A stretch of DNA of 64,000 nucleotides from Argyresthia goedartella. Lineage: Eukaryota > Arthropoda > Insecta > Lepidoptera > Argyresthiidae. Shown here one piece after another: positions 42,665-54,655 of the stretch. How positions within the stretch are numbered: the stretch's first letter is position 1; every line of letters begins with the position of its first letter. The translations under genes were made by a program, and so were the position numbers. Location: the NCBI GenBank assembly GCA_949825045.1, contig OX463829.1, positions 2,976,001 through 3,040,000 of the forward strand, written 5' to 3'. The notes under the pieces were generated by a model. The model had not been told where the DNA came from and ran no database searches. It saw only the letters and a list, made by a program, of their open reading frames with translations.

Positions 42665-43088
42665 AGATTAATAATTAATTGGCTTATTATTGATGAAATA
42701 TCTGTGGTGCCTTATATGCCTCAGAAATGTTCACTAAAGACTGCAACAATTGAAGGAAAATCAAAGGCCTTTTTGGTGGCATCAATGTCAGCCGGTTTTT
42801 AGACTTTATACAGTTGCCGCCAGTCTCCACAATTGCTGGAGTTGCATACTGTTTTCGGTAGCCATATATTTTTTTCCGGTGAAACCTACCTGCGGCATTT
42901 GTATAATTTCTGCGAATTACCACAAAACGTGAGACAGGCCGGAGACAATTCCTTTGCAAATATAATAAATAGTCTCCTTGTTAGAGAGTTCACCAAGGAA
43001 CAACTGGAAATCCTCGATAGCCCCAGAATCCAACTGGAAGGTTAATTCGCCGATAGAGAAGCAGTCAGAATATTCCCAACTGCAAAAC
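42665..43088 (+). pseudogene. Helitron PIF1-like helicase, first fragment
   Basis: In shifting frames: LIIDEIS (helicase motif II, Walker B, near 42680), FGGINV...FLDFIQLPPV (motif III, 42770-42815), then LRHLYNFCELPQNVRQAGDNSF, IINSLLVREFTKEQLEILDSPRI and REAVRIFPTAKQV to 43088. This is the middle of the SF1 helicase of a Helitron Rep/Hel protein. The N-terminal Rep domain is absent. The reading is cut by an RTE LINE at ~43090 and seems to resume at ~54656. Confidence 0.7.
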
Positions 43089-43089
43089 A

Positions 43090-43422
43090 AGTCTGATGTC
43101 TGATGTCTGACGAGCGTCTCGTTGAATTAGGAAATGCTTTAAAAATATCAAGTGGGACATTGTTGGACTCTCAGAAGTTCGACCTTTGGGCGAACAAACG
43201 ATAGAAAGAGAGGATGGCATATTTTACCACTACGGATCCATCAGTGGAATGTACGGGGTAGGTTTCCTGGTGGCAAAGAAATGGAGAAATAATTTCATCG
43301 AATTTGCAGAGTAGCAGTTCTTAAATTCAAGGTCACAGATTAGTAAAATTTAACAATAATTCAAGTATACGCACCCGCCACCAAGCACAGCGACGGTGAA
43401 GAAGAAGACGGTGTAAAAGACG
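43090..43422 (+). pseudogene. RTE-type LINE endonuclease, part 1 (5'-truncated)
   Basis: MSDERLVELGNALK, then after a frameshift WDIVGLSEVRPLGEQTIEREDG, then YGVGFLVAKKWRNNF and IIQVYAP, the N-terminal half of an APE-type endonuclease. It stops where the BEL/Pao element enters; AGACG at 43418-43422 is the target duplication. It continues at 50935. Confidence 0.75.
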
Positions 43423-43957
43423 TGGTAAATTCCACGCCTCAACCGAACGGGCGTGGAATCTTGGTAGGGTTGGTTTTCACCAGGAGTACTGACCTTTGAC
43501 GCCGTGGACCGGAATTCGAAAGCTCAATTCGAGGCAGGAATACGGGATGGGGACCACCAGGGGGGTGAGGGGAGTCGAATCTTACTCTCGTCGTAGCCCG
43601 ATGCTGTCGCCGTCGCTGCCGAACGCGACGAATTGGGGACCGAACCACTTCAACCTTTCACAACGCGAAGCACTCACTCCGATGACGTGAATCTACTTAT
43701 TTCCCGACGATTATACGATTGTTCCGTGATGATTATTACAAATCAATACTCCGACCAGGCCCGACACCTGTGTTAGACAATTATTACAGCCAAGGCCCGA
43801 ATGCCATGTGCCGACATTTTTTCTCATGTGCAAAAAAAGTAACCTCTAACTCGTCATCTCGTTTCTATACAAGTGACAGCTGCTAGTTCCGTTCCGATCA
43901 CTCGCGGTCCGAGTCGCGCAACAAAAAAGGTGCGTTCCGAAGCATAAATATTAAACA
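43423..43957 (-). repeat. BEL/Pao 3' LTR
   Basis: 535 bp, TGGTAAATTCC...TATTAAACA on the + strand. It is very similar to the 5' LTR but shorter through several small deletions, including loss of 'tatcacaagtgg' near 43483. Confidence 0.93.
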
Positions 43958-43982
43958 GTCACCCGCCCGGACAGGCCCGAAC

Positions 43983-45050
43983 CTAATCAATAGGAAGGCG
44001 AGAAAGTGTTGCGACCGCTCTCTTGAGGACCGAGTCCCCCACCTTGACTTCTGCTGATCGAGGCGTGCCATCCCGACCCGTGTACAATTTGACGATCCGT
44101 CCTCGTCTCCATCTCAATGATGGCAGGTTCGCATCCTTAATCAGCACCAAATCACCGACTTGAGGGGGGCTCGTCCGGTCAGTCCACTTAAGGCGCTGCT
44201 GCAAGATGTGCAAGTACTCAAGGGACCACCGTTTCCGAAAATCTTGAGCCATCTGCTGCAACATCTGCCACCTAGTTAACCGACTTAACTTAACATCACC
44301 GAATGGGTATTCTGGCAGGGCGTTAAGGGGCTGACCTATCAGGAAGTGACCCGGCGTCAACGCTTCCAAATCATTTGGATCCGAACTGAGCGGGCACAAC
44401 GGACGCGAGTTCAGTGTCATTTCAATTTTACAGAACAGCGTCACAAGCTCTTCAAAGCGTAGAGAGGTCTCACCGATGATCCTCGTCAGGTGCGACTTAG
44501 CCGATTTAACCGCAGCCTCAAAAATTCCTCCCCAATGAGGACATCCCGGCGGACTGAAAACCCATTCAATCCCTCGTCGGGAGCAAGCCGTACCGATGGC
44601 GTCCTGGTTACCGTTCAGGTATTGAGTGACCTCCCGCAGATATCGCCTGGCTCCGACAAAATTTGTGCCGTTGTCCGAACGGATTAATGTCGGGAGGCCC
44701 CTTCGTGAGACGAACCGATCTAGACATGCGATAAATGCCTCTGTAGTGAGGTCACTGACCACTTCCAAGTGGACTGCCTTCGTGGCCAAGCACACGAAGA
44801 CGCACAGGTATGCCTTCACTAATCTGGCGTTCCGGAGCTGTGAAGACTTGACCATGAATGGTCCCGCGAAATCCGTTCCGACACCCGCAAAGGGCCGGAT
44901 TTCGTTAACCCTATCCGAGGGCAAATCGCCCATCTGGGGCTGCATCGTAGCCGCCTTGGCCCGATAACAAGGCAGGCACCGAAATACGACGCTACGCACT
45001 AAGCGTCTTCCCGATATAATCCAGAACTCGCGCTGGAGAAACGCCATCAA
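43983..45050 (-). pseudogene. BEL/Pao integrase (Pol C-terminus)
   Basis: A 355-codon frame with CLPCYRAKA from the zinc-binding region, then the D,D,E core: GTDFAGPF, RSDNGTNFVGA and GGIFEAAVKSAK. It ends with the DUF5641-like end (VGDLVLIKD, LPSLRWRRGRI) common in BEL/Pao. It lies in another frame than the upstream pol frame, so a frameshift sits in 44992-45050. All three catalytic acids are present. Confidence 0.93.
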
Positions 45051-47823
45051 GGCGTGGCATCCGATATGCGATCCGAATGTGTCGATCCTGTATCAACAGT
45101 TCGACCAACTTCCCTTTCCTAGGGAGTAACAACGGGTGGCGAGCCGCATAAGGCAGGTTGGCATTCCGCAGCCGACCTCCTACCCTCAGCAATCCTTGAG
45201 GGTCAATAAACGGGTTGAGCCGAGCCACAGCTCCCTTCAGTTGGACGCGTCCGCGTCTCAGAATGTCCAGTTCGGACTTAAAGTGCACCGTCTGCACGTT
45301 CCGTACCAATGCGAACAACGCATGGTTCCGTTCCCGTGGTGTCAGGACCTGTGTCCGCACTCGTTGCGCCTCAGAAATGCGACAATTCCGCGCAAATCGG
45401 AAGATCCAGGCGGTCACATTGACCAGCTTGTCGAGCGAGCTGTACCGTTCCAGCAGGCTGAACTCCTCTTCCTGCTCTGGTTGCGTCGTACAGACACCGA
45501 CTGTCAAGGCGCCGTTCGCCGAGGTAACGCGTGGAATCATTGGCCAACCCGATTCGGCTTGAGTCAACCATTTTGGACCCCACCACAAAGGATGTCCAAC
45601 CGACTCCGGAGCGTGACACCCACGAGACGCACAGTCTGCTGGGTTCATTTCCCCTGGAACATGTCTCCAGATTAAGGGAACCTCCGAATTCAAAATCTGC
45701 GAAACCCGATTCGCCACAAAAATCTCCAGCTTGTGAACTGAAGACTTCAGCCAGCATAACACGATCTGGCTGTCCGTCCAAGCGTAGACCGTATCTTCTA
45801 ACGCTATTGACCCACGAAGAACCGTCATCGTGTGGTTGAGCAGACGAGTCAGGAGAGCCGCTCCTGAAAGCTCTAATTTGGGAATGGTCAGGCGAGTGCG
45901 CAACGGCGCAACCTTGCTCTTGGCCATGACCAACCGCACATCAACCTCCCCCGAGGAGTCGACCTTACACAGATACACCGCAGCTCCGTAGCCCTTCTCC
46001 GAGGCATCGCAAAACCCATGCAGGGTGGCGGTATATCGTTTGGTGGGGACCAACCTCCGTGACAGTGAAATCCGATTGATGCCAGGGAGGGTCGAAAAGA
46101 ACGAGTCCCACTCTGAGCTCAATGACCCGCCGATCGGGTCGTCCCATTTCAGCTCAGCAGACCACAATTGCTGCATAAAACACTTGAGCTGAAATGTTAC
46201 CGGGGTGATCCACCCGTTTGGATCAAATGTCCTAGCCACCGTTGAAAGGACGTTCCGTTTCGTCCAGACCTTCGAAGAGTCCAACTCGACCCGATACGAA
46301 AACATGTCTGACACCGGCTGGTACTGGACGCCTAATACCGACAACATATTTGGATTTTCCAAGTTTTCAAAAATGTGGGGATCCTGCTGGTAGTCATCCG
46401 GAAGACCAGAAAGTAACTCTGGAGAGTTCAACATCCATTTCCCGAGCTCGTAACCTCCACCCCGTAGGAGCTCAACTAGCTCGTCCCGACGAGCGAGCGC
46501 CTCCTCTACGGAATCTGCACCGGTACAGATATCGTCCACGTAGAGATCCTGCTCCAGGATTGCTGCTCCTCTAGGGAAATTTAACCGTTCTCGATCCGCT
46601 AACTCCCGCAAAGTGCGAATCGCCAAATAAGGACTAGACCGTAGCCCGTACGTGTTGGTGTTCAGCTCGTACACCTTGATGGGCTGATCTGGGCTCTCTC
46701 GCCACAGTATCAGCTGATACCGTCTATCGTCAGGGTGAATGACCGTCTGTCTAAACATCATCCGGATGTCAGCTACAAACACAACATTGTGTCGACGGAA
46801 CCGTGTGATAACATCCGCGATGTCATGGTTCAACTTCGGCCCTGAATGCAAACACTGGTTCAGGTTCATGCCGTTAGATGTTGATGCCGATCCATCGAAC
46901 ACTACCCGTATTTTGCCCTCCGGGGTCCTCAAGACCGCGTGATGAGGCAGGAAGCAGTGGTCTTCACGCTTCCAGTCGATACCCGAAACCGACATGTGGC
47001 CGAGCGACTCGTATTCCCGCATGAAGTCGACGTACTTCTGTCGGAAAATCCCGTCACGCTTCATGCGTCGTTCCATCGACAGAAGCCGCGTCTCGGCTGC
47101 ATGGTGTGAACTGCCCAGCGGTGGGCGATCACTCCGGAATGGGAGACGTGTGAGAAATCGACATGACCGAAGGTGACTAGTATTGTTCCGATAAAACTGT
47201 TCACACTCTTCTTCAACCGGGTCCAACCGGCGGACCGTAGGTGGTTCCTCCACCTCCCAAAACTTCTGTATCACCTCCGAGAGTACAGAACCGAATAAGG
47301 GACTACGAGTCGCTAGGCGTGGGGCAGCCGGCATGACCGGACCCATTGCCGCATGGCCCAGTCTGGTGTTGACCGAAACCAGACCAGTCGCCTGCAACAC
47401 GTGGACACCTGGCACTAACAGGTATCTCAAGGCATCGACACCCAATAAAATGTCTACTGGGCCCGGAATATCGAACTCCGGGTCAGCCAGTGACAACCCA
47501 GCGACCAACTGTCGCACCGAGGGCGACAACCGTACGTGAGGGTGTGAGCCCATCACATTAGGCATGACTAATGCCGTGACCGTCAGATTCACCGATGAAT
47601 CCACCCGTGACGAGAGAGTAATCCGACATACTCCCTTAACGGAACCGACTTCCGTGTTCCCAATTCCCCGAATGGAATGTGGATACTCCCTTACAGAAAT
47701 GCCCAACCGTCTTACAAGGTTGCACGAGACTAAGCACCCATGGGCCCCCGAGTCCAATAGTGCTCGTGTCACACATGCCTTGCCGTCCGAACTCCACGCT
47801 ATCACAGAGGCGGTGGGGAGCAT
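44992..47823 (-). pseudogene. BEL/Pao Pol: protease, reverse transcriptase, RNase H
   Basis: 943 open codons. They hold a protease (TRALLDSGAHGCLV, catalytic DSG near residue 25), RT with a motif A-type VFVADIRMMFRQ and the catalytic LYVDDICTGAD (~residue 430), RNase H (GFCDASEKGYGAAVYL, AWTDSQIVLCWL, HVPGEMNPADCASRG) and the start of the integrase zinc-binding region (HPLLLPRKGKLVELLI). The same frame extends upstream to 48510 but for a single stop at 47869-47871. The element's polyprotein is otherwise full length here; the listed start is just the first start-like codon after that stop. Confidence 0.93.
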
Positions 47824-48197
47824 GACCGTCTGTGGAGTGGCGGCACCCTGTAAGTGGGCGGCATGTCCCTAGCGGGAACCTCCGCGGGATCCGAACCCGC
47901 TGAGACCTCCGTCGGCCGTGGAGTAACTAGGCTGCTGATATGCCACCGGCATATCAGACCGTATGTACATCAAGGGGTCCCAACCCGGATAATAGGCCCC
48001 TCGCTGTCCCGGTATCCGACCATACCGGACGGTGTACGGTGAGCCCGGTGGCCACCGTGGATGGATGGGGGAGAGCGGATCCAACCTGGGGCGCTCTAGG
48101 AATGGGGGCGACATCCGACTGTTCGCCTCCCTGTTCGCCTCCCAGAGCGACGGGCAGGGTGGCGCAGAAGGTGGTGGGCTCCCAGCCTTCGCGCCAC

Positions 48198-49681
48198 TCA
48201 TAGGTGCCATCTGACACCCGCCCGTAACACGCGGTGAGCCAGCGGCCCGAAGTCCTCGCTGACCGTGGACAGCGGCGACCGAACCCCGGCTATCCCGCAT
48301 GTTACCCCCCGCGCTGCCCCCTTCCCCTCGGGGTGGGTCCCGTCCGCCGGTACCCCAGTCACCCCGTTGGTGACTCCCGTTGCCCGAAGGGGGACTGGGT
48401 CCGGCCCTGGTTGGCCCTGTGGCCGACCAACCTGAGTCCGGCCCTGGTGACCGTCCGAAGGGCCTGACCGGTTCAGGCACAACACGATGTGGTGCTTGCC
48501 ACCACAGCACTCACAGGGGGACGCGCGTGAGTACTTGCTCAGCGGGTGCGGCCCCAAACAACCGAAACACAATCGGTGGCGGAAGACTACCTTTATGCGG
48601 GCAACTACCCCGAGCGCCTTAAAGTTGGCGCAACTGGTCACTTCATGACCGGCACTGTCGCAGTGCACACAGCCGTCACCCGACGGTGCGGCATTCAAAA
48701 CGCCAAATTGTTTCGACCGCCCACCCCCCCGTGGGGGCGGGGGGCGCGGCCCCTCCCGCATCCGCGCGGGTTGGCGCTGCACACTGGCCTCCGTGTCCAG
48801 TGTGTCACATCGCCTGCATTCACCCTCCAAAAATCCGTCAATTGGACGAGCGTGGGCAGTTCCGTGCTACTGCCCCCATGCAGCTGTTCAAACCGACTTT
48901 GAACAGCTGCAGGCAACCGTGACAAAACCATATGCAAAACAATGTATGACCATTGGTCTACCGGAAGACCAAGGTTCTGAAGGGCCTTCGTGGCCACCAG
49001 CACAGGGTTGAGCACCTGTACTCGGATGTCAACATCCCGGGTTACTTTAGGGATGCTAAACAGCTTCCCCAGCTGCGCATCAACCAACCGCCGTTTGTGT
49101 TGGTAGCGGTCAAACAATATGGACCTGGCTATCTCATAATTGCCCGCCGTGACCGTTAGGTGACCGACCAACTCCTTCGGTTCACCCCGCAGAGCCATCA
49201 ATAGTTGGGCCAACTTGTAGGCGTTGTCCAGGTCGTCCCGACCGTGGACCAAACTATCAAATAAATTAATGAATGCCGGCCACTCATCAATTGCCCCACT
49301 GAAGGCCGGAATCTCCAGGTGTGGCAGCCGTCCAACAACACCCTTCGGGGGTGGGTCTCCGTTACTCTCCCCATGGTCATTCCTTCGCGACCGCTTAATT
49401 TTCTCCGCGCGACGCTCGATATCGCCCAAGCATTCCATCGCTTGGTCAGCATCCGCGCAGAGCTGTTTTACTGCAGCCACCGAGGCTTCATCCGTAAGCC
49501 CGAGAGCTTCAGCCTCCGCAGCCAGCCGACACACCTTCCCGACGCATGTCATTGCGTCCTCCACACGCTTGAGCAGGACATCGTCCATGTCAGGTCGCTC
49601 CACATACTTAAGAGTATGGGCGAGCCATCTCATTTCCTCCCGGACACCATGTCGCAGTACCGTCAAGGGCGAAGGTGCCAT
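48198..49681 (-). pseudogene. BEL/Pao Gag, split by frameshift
   Basis: ATG at 49681 (MAPSPLTVLRHG) opens a 328-codon frame with the DUF1759-type capsid region (LPHLEIPAFSG, WPAFINLFDSLVH, ILFDRYQHKRRLV). Around 48700-48830 the reading shifts to a second frame with zinc knuckles CVHCDSAGHEVTSC and CECCGGKHHIVLC, ending at 48198. A third frame (48510-47869), Pro/Gly/Arg-rich, connects to Pol. It would package RNA; it is broken. Confidence 0.9.
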
Positions 49682-50332
49682 GTTGACCGATTTAATAGAT
49701 TCTGGTCTTATACTTCACAACCGAACTAAGTATAGCCAGAGACCAGCACTTGCCCGTCAGCGCTGGGCACAGAAATTAAAACTAAGTTGTCAAAACTAAG
49801 GCAACCACTAAAAACAATTAAATCCTAAAAAATATTTAATATGGTCGCCCTGTGGACATACGCCTTATAACTATACACTCTAAATCAATTAGAGAATGCC
49901 ACCATAAGGCACAATAAAAAATAACACACAAAAATTTATTATAAGAAAAAAGGCTATTTTTAATATAATGAAGGTAGCTGTTAACCTTCTAGAAGTGGCC
50001 CCTCCGATATGACCCACACTTCCACTGAGGTCAGCAAAATCAGCTTAATACCCCTTAAATAGCCTGACCCTGCTCTGTAATCCGAAATAACACTGCAATG
50101 CTATGGAACCCGACTGCAATACCGAGTAGTTTCCGAATACAAATTTATAATAATTGTTAACTAAATCGTCAATTATACGTTCACTAACCGAAAATGAACC
50201 TAAATTGTGGTATACCGACCACACGACTCACTCACAAAATGGTTGCCGACCAATCTGAGGTATCCACCCTCTCCCAGCTACAATGTGGTAAAAAAACAAC
50301 CCTACAACCGTCCGTGAATCGATTTCCCACTA

Positions 50333-50352
50333 GGAAACCGCGCCTGCTACCA
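50333..50352 (-). other. Primer-binding site of BEL/Pao element
   Basis: Three bases inside the 5' LTR the minus strand reads TGGTAGCAGGCGCGGTTTCC. TGG pairs with a tRNA CCA end, and the stretch looks complementary to the acceptor/T-arm of a tRNA. Which tRNA I cannot say with certainty. Confidence 0.6.
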
Positions 50353-50355
50353 AAA

Positions 50356-50929
50356 TGATTAATTCCACGCCTCAACCGAACGGGCGTGGAATCTTGGTAG
50401 GGTTGGTTTTCACCAGGAGTATCACAAGTGGTACTGACCTTTGACGCCGTGGACCGGAATTCGAAAGCTCAATTCGAGGCAGGAACACGGGATGAGGAGC
50501 ACAAGGGGTGGGGGGAGAGGAGTCGAATCTTACTCTCGTCGTAGCCCGATGCTGTCGCCGTCGTGTTGCTTGCCGACACAAAGAGTCGCTGTCCGAATGC
50601 GACGAATTGGGGACCGAACCACTTCAACCTTTCACAACACGAAGCACTCACTCCGATGACTTGAATCTACTTATTTCCCGACGATTGTTCCGTGCTTATT
50701 ATAATTAACATTCCGACCAGGCCCGACACCTGTGTTAGACAATTTTTACAATTAAAATACAGCCAAGGCCCGAACGCCATGTGCCGACATTTTTTCCATG
50801 TCAAAAAAAGTAACCTCTAACTCGTCATCTCGTTTCTATACAAGTGACAGCTGCTAGTTCCGTTCCGATCACTCGCGGTCCGAGTCGCGCAACAAAAAAA
50901 GGTGCGTTCCGAAGCATAAATATTAAACA
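50356..50929 (-). repeat. BEL/Pao 5' LTR
   Basis: 574 bp, TGATTAATTCC...TATTAAACA on the + strand. It should hold the element's promoter and polyadenylation signals; I could not pinpoint them. Compared with the 3' LTR it has extra short segments, for example near 50420-50432 and 50725-50760. Confidence 0.93.
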
Positions 50930-50934
50930 AGACG

Positions 50935-51464
50935 TATATGACTCAATAAATAAGGCCTGCGATGAACACCGAGGTTCTTGGACCTTAGTTCTCGGTGATT
51001 TCAATGCGAAAGTCGGAGTAAGGCTGGAACTGGATAACCATGACGTGATTTGACCACACGGGCTGGGAAGCCAAAATGGACGTGGAACTCGGTTGCTCCA
51101 GGTCGCCTTTGGACAATGTCTCACAATTAGTAATAGTTTCTTCTTCAAAAAACCGCAACGCCGCTGGACTTGGATTTCCCCAGATAAAAATAAATGAAAT
51201 TGACTTTGTGCTTTCATCAGAATAGCACATAGTAAAAGTTATTTCCACCCTCAATAAATTTCAATATGGTTCCGACCACAGGCCCATTCGGGATAAAGTA
51301 CACCTTACTGTAAAAACTAAAAGAGATAATGTATTTAAAAACAAAGTAAAAAGGTTGCCTAAAGACTCACTGGTGTATATTAGCGAAAAATTCAATATTG
51401 AACTTAGAAACTAGGTACTTTAAAGACTCCTATAGATACAGAGGATGCAGAAACACTATACAAT
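50935..51464 (+). pseudogene. RTE-type LINE endonuclease, part 2
   Basis: Resumes the endonuclease after the BEL/Pao insertion: WTLVLGDFNAKVG (catalytic Asp/Asn), GPHGLGSQNGRGTRLLQVA, IDFVLSSE and, after a frameshift, SDHRPIRDKVHL (the SDH motif). The post-endonuclease linker follows to about IDTEDAETLYN at 51455. It is interrupted there by another LINE. Confidence 0.8.
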
Positions 51465-54300
51465 ATTGCTATTTACCTTCGTTCCGACATTTCTTGCAAA
51501 GTCATCAGCCACTCACCTAGTCTGTACTCTGGATCCGCTGAACACCTCTTTCTCGAGTTATGCCTGCATCACAATAAGGTCCTTCTGGGTGTCTTCTATA
51601 GCCCCTCTCTACTCATCGACTACTTTGATTCTTTCTTTTATACAGTGACACAGTTATCCTAGGTGATTTCAATACTTGTTTACTTAAAAATGATGTTCGC
51701 TCAGCCAAACTCCAGTCTATCATCAGCTCCCTAAATTTAAATATTCTTCCCTTGAGTGCAACTCACTTCCAGCCCCACTGCACCCCCTCTCTTCTAGATC
51801 TTATGATTGTTTCTAACATATCCAAGGTTGCTACGCATGGCCAACTTAACGCCTCCTTCTCCTTTCACGATTTGATTTATCTCTCGTTCAAGTTAAGGCC
51901 TCCCAAGCGCGCAGCAAAATTCCTGGATATTCGCAGTTTCAAGGGTATGGATCTCAGCTCCCTTAAGTCTGACGCCGCTTCTATAGACTGGTCTCCTGTC
52001 GTCTGTAGTGAGACCGTTGATGACAAAGTCCAGCATTTCAACTCGATTGTCTTAAGTTTGTTCGACAAACATGCTCCTGTCAAAAAGGTTAGGGTCAAAC
52101 ATCTCCCTGCGCCTTGGCTTACCGACACCATCAAGGGTCTGATGGCCCAGAGAAACCGTGCCAAATGTAGATATAAGAAGTATCCGACGGACGATAATCT
52201 CCTTATATACAAACGTCTCCGTAATCGGTGCACCCGTCTTTGTCGAGATGCCAAACGCCGCCACATCTATGAAAGTATCGAGGGCTACTCTCCTGCACAG
52301 GTTTGGAAGTTCCTGAAGACCCTTGGTGTTGGTAAGTCCCAGGACGCAGTTGCCGGTAGTGTCGACCTCAATGGTCTCAACAAATTCTTTGCTGTCTCCC
52401 CTGTCGTGATGGACCCCTGTGTCAAGGATGCTACCCTTCGTAACTTGCGTACCAGAACGACATCCAGTTGCTTAACTTTCAACCTCAGGTCTGTCGGAGT
52501 TGGCGCAGTAAAGAAAGCTATTCTAGAAATCTCGTCCAAGGTTGTAGGTGATGACAATATCTCCTCTCAGATGCTATTCAGTGTACTCGATAATATTTTA
52601 CCACCCATAACGCATATAATTAACGCGTCGCTGAGCGAGTACTGCTTCCCAAGCCAGTGGAAAAGAGCATTAGTGATACCCCTGCCTAAAACTTCTAACT
52701 CGTCCTCCTTCAAAGAGTTCCGTCCCATTTCCATCCTACCAATCCTTTCCAAAGTCCTTGAATCAATTGTCCACTCCCAGCTGTCCTCGTACCTTTCCTC
52801 CATGGATTCACTGAACCCTTTTCAGTCTGGTTTTAGGCCAGGGCATAGCACCACCACCGCACTGCTCAAGGTAACTGACGATATCCAACTGGCAATGGAT
52901 AAGAAGCAGCTCACAGTCCTGACTCTCCTTGACTTTAGCAGCGCCTTCAACTGCGTCGACTTCGATATACTTGTTGAAATCATAAAAACACTCAATGTCT
53001 CTTCACACTCGGCTCGCTGGTTTGACTCCTACCTGAGAGACCGCCAGCAGCGCATCAAGTCTGAAGAAGTCACTACGGAATGGTGCAAGCTCTCTACTGG
53101 TGTTCCGCAGGGTGGCATCCTTTCTCCTCTTCTTTTCTCAGTTTTCATCCATTCCATCTCGGATGTATTGTCTTCCTCGTATCATCTCTATGCAGATGAC
53201 CTTCAAATTTATCGGCATTTTCCCTTGTGTGATCTGACTTCGACTGTAGAGGCTTTGAATGCTGACCTCGACAACATCAGGAAATGGGCTCTTTCGTATG
53301 AGCTATTAGTCAACCCGGATAAGTCTCAGGCGATGATACTGGGTACACGGCACTTACTTAATTTGTTGCAGCATAGGTCAGTTGCTCCCGTGCTTTATGA
53401 CGGTACCATTGTCAAGTACAGCGAGAAAGCCAAAAATCTTGGGGTTGTTTTTGATACTCTTTTATCCTGGTCGCCCCACGTTTGTGAGGTCAGCAGACGA
53501 GTCTTTGCATCCTTTCATTCCCTTCGGCGTTTGCAGTACTTCTTGCCTAGGCAGACTAAAATCATGCTAGTTCAGACCCTTCTTCTGCCTTTAATTGACT
53601 ACGCCGATGTTTGCTGGGCCAGCGCGAACGAAGATCTACTGAACAAACTCGAGCGACTTCAAAATCTCGGGATTCGGTTTATCTTCGGTCTCCGCAAGTA
53701 CGATCACGTGTCCCAATATCGCAGGGAATTAGGCTGACTCCCGATCCGACTTCGTCGTGATATGCACATTCTCTCCTTCCTCTTCAATATTTTGAGAAAT
53801 CCGCGCTATCCCGCATATCTTCGTGAACATTTTGAGTTTCTTTTCTCTGGGGATAGACTTCGGAGATCTCACACGGTGTCACTTTTGTCAATTCCTCAGC
53901 ACAACACTGTTGCTTACGAGCACTCGTTTAGGTTAAGGGCAATACGTTTGTGGAATGCACTTCCTTGCGCTATTAGGGATTGCAGATCCTTGTTCTCTTT
54001 TAAGAAAAAGTTGAAACAGCATCTCCTCTCTTCCGCATAGTGGGTATCTTATAGTATGTATGTGTATCTATGTATTTATTGTATTCTATTAATTTATTTT
54101 ATAGTATGTGTAGGATGTATTGTGATTTATCTGATAGTATATTGACTTTATTTCTTTCTTTTAAATCTTAATTGTACACTAGGACTACCTCTCTATAAAT
54201 ATTTTTTCCTTTCCTCACAAGTTAGCTGTAAGAAATTTCTTTTTAGAAATAAGCTCACCTTTGCATATTGTTCGTTGTATTTTTTCCATTGTGTTTTCTG
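51465..54300 (+). mobile_element. Jockey/CR1-like LINE inserted in the RTE LINE
   Basis: 5'-truncated inside the endonuclease (AIYLRSDISCKVIS, 51463-) with one internal deletion/frameshift near 51640. It has an almost intact RT frame, then a 3' UTR to roughly 54300. It is the same family as the inverted pieces at 15086-17165. It lacks ORF1. Confidence 0.85.
51752..54040 (+). pseudogene. Jockey/CR1-like ORF2: endonuclease end and full reverse transcriptase, one nonsense codon
   Basis: The open frame 51752-53737 and its continuation to 54040 are in phase, broken only by TGA at 53735-53737. It holds the endonuclease end (SATHFQPHCTPSLLDLMIV, SFHDLIYLS), a linker, and RT blocks GDDNISSQML, VIPLPKTS, FRPISILPILSKVLESI, FQSGFRPGHSTTTALL, LLDFSSAFNCVDFDIL, GVPQGGILSPLLFSVFI and LYADDLQIY (catalytic YADD). 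The thumb and C-terminus follow to LWNALPCAIRDC. The frame is open through 51752, which is a TTG, not a true start; it extends upstream to ~51650. This is the best preserved LINE frame in the window. Confidence 0.9.
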
Positions 54301-54309
54301 TGCAAAAAA

Positions 54310-54655
54310 TGCTATTAAAATAGTTAGTAAGACAGTAAGACTTAACCAAAACTTATATATCATTACAAAAAAGAGAACCACTCCCAAGATGCTCACTTAA
54401 ATGTAACACTATAGACAGAGAAGTAAAAAAGAGTATAAGACGAGACATAAGAAGACATAATACAGACTTGGTTAGATTAGCTATAGAGAAAAACCGGTCC
54501 TTACGAATTGCCAAACAAGGTATCAACAATCGAAAAACCTGGATCACCCAACTAATAGACCAAAACGGTGTTGAACACGGCAGTAGAATAGAGTGATGGA
54601 TATCTGCACCTCATTCTACAAAACCGTACTCAGATCCACAAAGGATTCATCGAGT
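54310..54655 (+). pseudogene. RTE-type LINE, part 3 (linker before RT)
   Basis: In mixed frames: IDREVKKSIRRDIRRHNTDL, VRLAIEKNRSLRIAKQGINN and RKTWITQLIDQNGVEHGSR, with a 'CTSFYKT..YSDPQRIHRV' end. This follows the endonuclease in RTE LINEs, so it continues 51464 after the jockey-like insertion. The LINE stops near 54655, where Helitron sequence resumes. Confidence 0.7.

Larger units (their letters stand above)
43423..50929 (-). mobile_element. BEL/Pao LTR retrotransposon, complete with both LTRs
   Basis: 7507 bp in minus orientation. It has two LTRs (43423-43957 and 50356-50929) that begin TG and end CA, a perfect 5-bp target duplication AGACG (43418-43422 and 50930-50934), a primer-binding site next to the 5' LTR, and gag, protease, RT, RNase H and integrase in BEL/Pao order. 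Coding frames carry at least one stop and several frameshifts, so it is not intact. It is more GC-rich than its surroundings. It has no envelope gene: integrase runs to within 30 bp of the 3' LTR. Confidence 0.95.

Noticed and set aside
42665..43088. Host PIF1 helicase gene
   Set aside because: The sequence is frameshifted, intronless and followed elsewhere by a Helitron-type C-terminus and a CTAG hairpin end, so it is a transposon remnant.
45136..49799. Numerous plus-strand open frames of 60-190 codons
   Set aside because: They are antisense shadows of the GC-rich BEL/Pao gag-pol on the minus strand.
43423..50929. Endogenous retrovirus with envelope gene
   Set aside because: No open frame lies between integrase and the 3' LTR; domain order and Gag type are those of BEL/Pao retrotransposons.
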